DNA of 28,713 nucleotides from an uncultured Bacilli bacterium (lineage in GTDB: Bacteria > Bacillota_I > Bacilli_A > RF39 > UBA660): assembly GCA_910587775.1 (NCBI GenBank), contig CAJUNF010000015.1:1-28713 (forward strand), in the 5' to 3' direction. Every line of letters starts with the position of its first letter. Positions within the stretch are counted from its first letter, which is position 1. A program made the position numbers and the translations under genes. Positions 24,691 through 28,713 of this stretch are shown here, in pieces. The notes under the pieces were generated by a model. The model did no database searches. It had not been told where the DNA came from and saw nothing but the letters and a program-made list of their open reading frames with translations.

Positions 24691-25313
24691 AAATATCTGT
24701 ATCTTATTTAAAAACACCATTAACAAAAGAAGAAACAATAAAAAAAATTGAAGAAACGAGTGCTGATTTATTGCATGTTGATTTAATGGATGGTCTTTTT
24801 GTAGATGATAATAATTTTACATGGGAAGAAACTTGGCCCTTATTAAATAAAGTAACAAAGCCATTAGATATTCATTTGATGACTTTAGATGTTGAACATC
24901 ACATAAAAAATGCTCGAGTACTTAATCCTGAATTTATTACATTTCAATTGGAAGCGGCGAAATATATTAAAGACTGTATAGAGCTTGTCAAAAGTAGTGG
25001 AATAAAATGTGGCATTGCTATTTCTCCTGAAACACTAGTTGAAGAAATAGAACCTTACTTAAAAAAAATAGATTTAGTTTTAGTATTAAGTGTTCATCCA
25101 GGTCAAGGAGGACAAAAATTTATCCCAGAAACTATTGAAAAATTAGCAAGATTAAAAGAATTAAAAAAAGATTACAATTTTCTGATTGAAGTGGATGGTG
25201 GTATGAATGAGAAAACCATTGATCAGGTCCGTGATTATGTAGATATTGTGGTAAGTGGCTCATATATTTGTGAAGCTGATGATATGGAAAAAGCTATAAA
25301 AAAATTAAAATAA
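24687..25313 (+). CDS. rpe: Ribulose-phosphate 3-epimerase
   Basis: A TIM-barrel enzyme (208 aa) of the pentose phosphate pathway that interconverts ribulose-5-phosphate and xylulose-5-phosphate. The metal ligands are in place: H30 and D32 (LLHVDLMDG), H63 (DIHLM) and the Asp of EVDGGMN. The phosphate-binding end is VVSGSYIC. It departs from the common form in several spots: VDLMDGLFVDDNNF for the usual VMDGHFVPN-like segment, and LSVHPGQGGQ for VNPGFGGQ. It is slightly short. It is a divergent epimerase but keeps the catalytic set, so the call is fairly safe. Last gene of the rlmN operon, followed by two terminators. Confidence 0.9.
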   Translation: MKISVSYLKTPLTKEETIKKIEETSADLLHVDLMDGLFVDDNNFTWEETWPLLNKVTKPLDIHLMTLDVEHHIKNARVLNPEFITFQLEAAKYIKDCIELVKSSGIKCGIAISPETLVEEIEPYLKKIDLVLVLSVHPGQGGQKFIPETIEKLARLKELKKDYNFLIEVDGGMNEKTIDQVRDYVDIVVSGSYICEADDMEKAIKKLK

Positions 25314-25319
25314 AACAAA

Positions 25320-25341
25320 AAACTCCAAAAGCGGAGTTTCT
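25320..25341 (+). terminator. First intrinsic terminator after rpe
   Basis: AAACTCC pairs with GGAGTTT around the 6-nt loop AAAAGC. The T tail is short (TTTCTT), so it may be leaky. Confidence 0.7.
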
Positions 25342-25349
25342 TAAATTGT

Positions 25350-25375
25350 AATCACATCACAAGGTGTGGTTTTTT
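25350..25375 (+). terminator. Second intrinsic terminator after rpe
   Basis: AATCACATC pairs with GGTGTGGTT (two G-U pairs) around ACAA and runs into six T. It follows the first terminator by 9 nt, so the pair acts in tandem before the convergent rpmB. Confidence 0.68.
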
Positions 25376-25389
25376 GATACCCAAATAAA

Positions 25390-25418
25390 AAAGTAACTTA
25401 ATTTTAAGCTACTTTTTT
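25390..25418 (-). terminator. Terminator of rpmB, symmetric
   Basis: On the minus strand, AAAAAAAGTAGCTT pairs with AAGTTACTTTTTT around a short AT loop, ending in T. The A-run on one side and T-run on the other let it work in both directions. It overlaps the rpmB stop. Confidence 0.72.
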
Positions 25419-25562
25419 TGCTTCTCTTGCACTGATAATCACTTTTTCACCATTAATCGTTTTCTTTTGTAGGTTTGGTTTTTGACGACTTTTTGTAGCG
25501 TTGCAAGCTTTACTTCTTAAGTTTACTGATAAAGGTTTTTTTGTTGATACTTTCTTAGCCAT
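25404..25562 (-). CDS. rpmB: 50S ribosomal protein L28, unusually short
   Basis: A 52-residue ribosomal protein. The core LRSKACNATKSRQKPNLQKK, then TINGEKVIISAREAKKV, matches L28 (compare Asn-Leu-Gln-Lys and the Ser-Ala-Arg-Ala-like ending). It is about ten residues shorter than the usual 60-63. The N-terminal part that normally reads CxxTGK/R-KxxxGN is replaced by AKKVSTKKPLSVN, with no zinc-type Cys pair. The longer frame from 25622 is not used: ATG at 25562 has a GGAGGTG ribosome site directly upstream and a promoter that lies inside the longer frame. It converges on rpe. In Bacilli rpmB also lies close to rpe. Confidence 0.88.
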   Translation of the reverse strand: MAKKVSTKKPLSVNLRSKACNATKSRQKPNLQKKTINGEKVIISAREAKKVA

Positions 25563-25593
25563 TTGCTTCACCTCCGGTTTTCTTTCACTAAAG

Positions 25594-25622
25594 ATTTTAT
25601 CATTATTTATGTGCCAAGTCAA
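25594..25622 (-). promoter_or_regulatory. Sigma-A promoter of rpmB
   Basis: On the minus strand, TTGACT (25622-25617) and TAAAAT (25599-25594) are spaced by exactly 17 bp. It lies 32 bp before the chosen rpmB start, which also shows that the longer reading frame is not the gene. Confidence 0.85.
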
Positions 25623-25706
25623 ACAAATCGATTGAAGTCTCTATTTTTTTATTCTATAAGTTTATCTTGAAAGTAATAAAAGTTACAAAATAATATTTTT
25701 AACAAT

Positions 25707-27698
25707 TTAACTTTGATAAACAATTAATTCATGTTGTGCTCGTGTCACAGAAACATAATATAAATTCTTTTCAAATTCATTATAATAATGTTCTTTATTT
25801 TGATAAACAAGAACGCTTTCAAATTCTAATCCTTTAGAAAGATATGCTGGAATAATGATAAAGTCATTTTTAAAAACATTTTTCTCTTCTAAAAGAAGAG
25901 TAACATCATAATCATTACATACTTTTTCATATATTTCTTTTGCGTCTATATCATCATGTGTAATGATAGCTACGCTTTTGTGAGTTTTTAATAAATAATC
26001 AATATCCTTAAAAAGATATTTGTCATCACTTCGAACAATTACAGGCTTATTCTGCTTCTTTTGTATAGCACTTACATGATTTAAGTGTAAAATGTTATTA
26101 GCATAAGAAATGATTTCAGGACTAGAACGATAAGTTTTATTTAATTCAATATATTTAGAATTCCAAAGTCGATTTAATATTTCTAAAGAGTCATAATAAT
26201 AGTAAGGATTAATTGTTTGGTTTACATCTCCTAAAATTGTAAAAGAAGTTTTTTTAAATATTTTTTGTAAAATTTTATATTGTAAAAAACTATAATCTTG
26301 AGCTTCATCAATTACTACTTGTAAAATATCAGTATCATAAAAAAATCCCTCTAATAATCCTTTTAAATAAACTAATAATAATGCATCTTCATAAAAAATT
26401 TCTTTTTTATTTCCAAGGCGTTTGAGTTCTAAATCAGATGGTGCATAAGGATAAAAATCACTTTCCAAAAAACGAGTTAAAATTGCTCGGTAGTCTTTTT
26501 TGATTCCAAGGGATTCCAGTAATAATTTATGATAAGTAGATACTTTTTTATGACTTCCACGATAATTTTGTTCGCTGAACTTTTCCGCCATCTGACGTAT
26601 TCTTTCAAAAAAAGGAGCTTGATTATATTTGTGATGAAAAAGTAAATCTAATTCATTTTTAGAATATTCATAAACATGATTTTCGCAAAATCCTGATTGA
26701 AAATGAATTTTATTAGTAAAATCTTTTACAAAGTCTTCCATATTTTGAATGATTTCATCGCTTTGCTTATAAAAAGTTTCAGAATCTTTCTTATGATTAG
26801 TATAATATCGCTTTAGAAATTCAGGATAAGATTCAACTAATTTATATTCAGTAATCATTTGACTTAAGTATTCGTGAAAAGTTGTTTGAAGTGTATTTTC
26901 TTCTCCTAATGTTGGCAAAACATCTGAAATATATTCTGTAAATATTTGATTTGGAGAGAAAATTAATATTTTATTAGATGTTAAATTAGGAATTTTATAT
27001 AGCAAAAATGCAATTCGATGAAGTGCAACGCTAGTTTTACCAGATCCAGCAATTCCTTGAACAATCAAATTGCGATCTTTAACATTTCTTATAACCGCAT
27101 TTTGTTCTTGCTGTATCGTTGTTACAATGTTTTTCATTTTATCTGTCGCTTCACTTGCTAGTACTTCTTGTAAAACTTCATCTTCGATATTAATATTACT
27201 ATCTATAACTCGAATCAGTTCTTGATTTTCAATTTTATATTGTCGTTTTTGTAATAATTCAGTGTGAATTAGTCCAGAAGGAGTTTCGTAAATTACAGGA
27301 CCATTTTCAAAATCATAAAAAATACTTGAAATAGGTGAGCGCCAATCATAAATTATATTATCCAAATTTTTCTTTTTTAAATAAGTCATCCCAATGTAAA
27401 TTTTTTGCTTCTTTTGATGTTCATTTAAAATTTCTATAGAGGCAAAATAAGGAGAGTTTTTAATTTGTAAAAGTTTTTTAAAATACTCTCTAGTCTGCAA
27501 CAAAAGATTTGCTTCTTGTTCACTATTACTTCGTACACTTAGTATCTCTTGTTTATCCATATCACTTCTAGATTCCCAAGCATATTTCCGAAATTCTTGG
27601 ATTTTATCTGCATCCATAAAAATTTCTTGTTCTAACAATTCAATCTTTTGATTTAATTCTTCGACTACAAAATTTAGCCACTGTTTTTCTTGTTCCAT
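25707..27698 (-). CDS. HelD-like superfamily 1 helicase (RNA polymerase recycling factor type)
   Basis: A 663-residue UvrD/Rep-like ATPase. An N-terminal helical part (about 1-75) is likely the antiparallel coiled coil that HelD inserts into RNA polymerase, followed by the HelD-type segment YIGMTYLKKK and DWRSPISSIFYDF (about 118-130). The Q motif EQNAVIR precedes Walker A GIAGSGKT (215-222), then ALHRIAFLLY. Walker B is VIDEAQDYS. Later motifs are LNKTYRSSPEI, KGLEFESVLVY and YVSVTRAQHELIVY. B. subtilis HelD is about 110 residues longer. HelD proteins remove stalled RNA polymerase, and relatives protect against rifamycins. Ribosome site AGAAGGCG. Its leader contains a hairpin that may attenuate transcription. 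Confidence 0.92.
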   Translation of the reverse strand: MEQEKQWLNFVVEELNQKIELLEQEIFMDADKIQEFRKYAWESRSDMDKQEILSVRSNSEQEANLLLQTREYFKKLLQIKNSPYFASIEILNEHQKKQKIYIGMTYLKKKNLDNIIYDWRSPISSIFYDFENGPVIYETPSGLIHTELLQKRQYKIENQELIRVIDSNINIEDEVLQEVLASEATDKMKNIVTTIQQEQNAVIRNVKDRNLIVQGIAGSGKTSVALHRIAFLLYKIPNLTSNKILIFSPNQIFTEYISDVLPTLGEENTLQTTFHEYLSQMITEYKLVESYPEFLKRYYTNHKKDSETFYKQSDEIIQNMEDFVKDFTNKIHFQSGFCENHVYEYSKNELDLLFHHKYNQAPFFERIRQMAEKFSEQNYRGSHKKVSTYHKLLLESLGIKKDYRAILTRFLESDFYPYAPSDLELKRLGNKKEIFYEDALLLVYLKGLLEGFFYDTDILQVVIDEAQDYSFLQYKILQKIFKKTSFTILGDVNQTINPYYYYDSLEILNRLWNSKYIELNKTYRSSPEIISYANNILHLNHVSAIQKKQNKPVIVRSDDKYLFKDIDYLLKTHKSVAIITHDDIDAKEIYEKVCNDYDVTLLLEEKNVFKNDFIIIPAYLSKGLEFESVLVYQNKEHYYNEFEKNLYYVSVTRAQHELIVYQS

Positions 27699-27722
27699 GT
27701 TTTCGCCTTCTTTCTATACACG

Positions 27723-27761
27723 AAAAAAAGCCCGAATCTATTTTCAGGATTTCCATCGTGT
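27723..27761 (-). promoter_or_regulatory. Putative transcription attenuator in the helD leader
   Basis: Between the promoter and the start codon, the minus strand carries AAATCCTGAA and TTCGGGCTTT, which pair around AATAGA (one mismatch) and are followed by seven T: an intrinsic terminator shape. An outer stem, ACACGA (27761-27756) with TCGTGT (27723-27718), can close around it. It ends about 25 nt before the helD ATG and follows no other minus-strand gene, so it can only act on the helD transcript itself. Confidence 0.62.
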
Positions 27762-27801
27762 CTTTCATGATTAGTCTTATTTTAAGTAAAAAGTCAAATT
27801 C

Positions 27802-27830
27802 ATTTTAAGAAAAAAATAAAATATTGTCAA
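27802..27830 (-). promoter_or_regulatory. Sigma-A promoter of the helD-like gene
   Basis: On the minus strand, TTGACA (27830-27825) and TAAAAT (27807-27802) are spaced by exactly 17 bp. Transcription should start near 27795, giving a leader of roughly 96 nt that contains the hairpin. Confidence 0.87.
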
Positions 27831-27908
27831 GAAAAAAGGAAAAAAGAAATATAGCATGTATATTGGTAGTAGAGTAGATGATTTTATCAGACAGAGTAAT
27901 AGAAAAAA

Positions 27909-27917
27909 TGATATAAT
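27909..27917 (+). promoter_or_regulatory. Extended -10 promoter of dnaE
   Basis: TGATATAAT is followed 24 bp later by the dnaE start, with GGTGGGGTGG as ribosome site. No clear -35. It is divergent from helD. Confidence 0.62.
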
Positions 27918-27941
27918 AAATCTAGATGGTGGGGTGGTAAT

Positions 27942-28713
27942 ATGTATGTACCTTTAAAAATAACTTCAGACTATTCACTTTTAAAAAGCCTTATTAAAAT
28001 AGATGATTTAATGCTATTTTTAAAAAAACATAATGTTACAGCAGCAGCCCTAATTGATGAAAATCTATACGGAGCAATGGAATTTTATAATAGTTGTCAA
28101 AAAAACGATATAAAGCCAATTTTAGGATTAGAGATAACTTTGCAAGAAAAATTAATTTATATTTATGCAAAAGATTATCAAGGATATTTAAATTTATTAA
28201 AAATTCATACAATAAAAGAAAAAAGTAAAATAACAAAAGAAGATTTAAAAGTATATTCTAAATCTTTAAAAGTAATAATCCCTTTCTTAGAATTCGAATT
28301 ATTTGATGAATTAAAAGGTGATTTTGAAGAGATATATTTGGGATATCAAACCGAAATGGAAAAAAATAATGCCTTAATAAAAACGTCGAAAGTTGTTTAT
28401 GCGAGAAATATAAAAGCTTTAGAAGAAAAAGATACAATTTATTTGGATTATTTAAAAATGATAGATTTAGGAACTACACAAAGTAGTATTTCAAAAAGTA
28501 ATTATGACAAGAACTATTTCACACTAGATTACGAAAAAGAAGAGGAAGAAAATACAACATCTTTTATTTCAGATATCGATATTCAAATTCCTAAAAATAA
28601 GCGTTTTATACCGCACTTTAATAATAATATAGAAAATTCATATGAATACCTAGTTGCGTTATCAAATCGTTTTGTGACACGCCCTTCGATCATTACTAAG
28701 TCATTTTTGTTTA
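27942..28713 (+). CDS. dnaE: DNA polymerase III alpha subunit (DnaE-type), N-terminal part
   Basis: An open frame of 257 codons runs from ATG 27942 off the window end. It opens YVPLKITSDYSLLKSLIKID, then AAALIDENLYGAMEFYNSC and IKPILGLEI, the typical start of the PHP domain of DnaE polymerases. The usual HLHxHS metal motif is replaced by PLKITS, so the PHP site looks inactive, as in many DnaE proteins. The polymerase core lies beyond the window, so the choice between DnaE1-like and DnaE3-like cannot be made. ATG 27946 is out of frame. Protein continues past the edge, with no sign of a frameshift. Confidence 0.85.
   Translation, partial: MYVPLKITSDYSLLKSLIKIDDLMLFLKKHNVTAAALIDENLYGAMEFYNSCQKNDIKPILGLEITLQEKLIYIYAKDYQGYLNLLKIHTIKEKSKITKEDLKVYSKSLKVIIPFLEFELFDELKGDFEEIYLGYQTEMEKNNALIKTSKVVYARNIKALEEKDTIYLDYLKMIDLGTTQSSISKSNYDKNYFTLDYEKEEEENTTSFISDIDIQIPKNKRFIPHFNNNIENSYEYLVALSNRFVTRPSIITKSFLF

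Noticed and set aside
25563..25622. Longer L28 start at 25622
   Set aside because: The extra N-terminal residues are not L28-like, and the promoter and GGAGG site of rpmB lie inside them.
25640..25706. Terminator after helD
   Set aside because: AAAGTTA and TAACTTT can pair across a loop of over 20 nt, but the stem is weak and AT-only apart from one G-C pair; not supported enough to list.
27699..27771. Possible leader peptide frame before helD, overlapping its start (from ATG at 27771 on the minus strand)
   Set aside because: The frame is open for about 42 codons but there is no ribosome site before either ATG, so translation is doubtful. The hairpin reading is favoured.

Overview
The window comes from a very AT-rich, walled member of the Bacillota (Bacilli-like). 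Evidence for a wall is a D,D-carboxypeptidase, a PASTA kinase, and Bce- and Lia-type envelope genes. TGA is used as a stop (many ATGA stop/start overlaps) and Trp is TGG, so the genetic code is the standard bacterial one and not that of Mycoplasma. Nothing here fixes the species.

Layout. 1-700 (-): open-ended protein kinase-like gene. 778-4142: strong promoter, isoleucine T-box and ileS of the IleRS2 type. 4264-5598: nfeD plus an SPFH/Band 7 gene. 5653-11748: small nucleotide kinase, family-6 hypoxanthine/uracil-DNA glycosylase, priA, fmt, an unknown membrane-anchored protein and a D-Ala-D-Ala carboxypeptidase. 11845-16271: complete BceAB transporter with its two-component system. 16339-16674: rhodanese lipoprotein. 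16752-18238: LiaF-like/LiaG-like pair. 18398-19416: CRISPR array of 16 repeats and 15 spacers, with no cas gene in view. 19447-20220 (-): unknown coiled-coil protein. 20320-25313: tightly coupled rlmN-prpC-prkC-rsgA-rpe. 25404-25562 (-): short L28. 25707-27698 (-): HelD-like helicase with a hairpin in its mRNA leader. 27942-end: start of a DNA polymerase III alpha gene.

How it fits together. priA-fmt and rlmN-prpC-prkC-rsgA-rpe (with rpmB nearby) are two halves of a cluster that is usually contiguous in Bacilli. Here they are separated by about 10.5 kb of envelope-stress genes and the CRISPR array, and def and rsmB are missing from their usual places. The insert reads as a cell-envelope module: wall trimming, antimicrobial-peptide sensing and export, and LiaFG-like proteins. 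It lies next to the PASTA kinase/phosphatase pair, which also monitors the wall. Promoters in the window mostly use an extended -10 (TGnTATAAT) with no clear -35. ileS, rpmB and helD are the exceptions, with proper -35 boxes at 17-bp spacing.

Most notable: an apparently orphan CRISPR array of type I-B-like geometry; an IleRS whose HIGH motif reads GLHH, the form linked to strong mupirocin resistance; a likely attenuator in front of helD; and unrecognised proteins at 1-700, 9849-10511 and 19447-20220. All functional calls come from reading motifs by eye; no database search was run.
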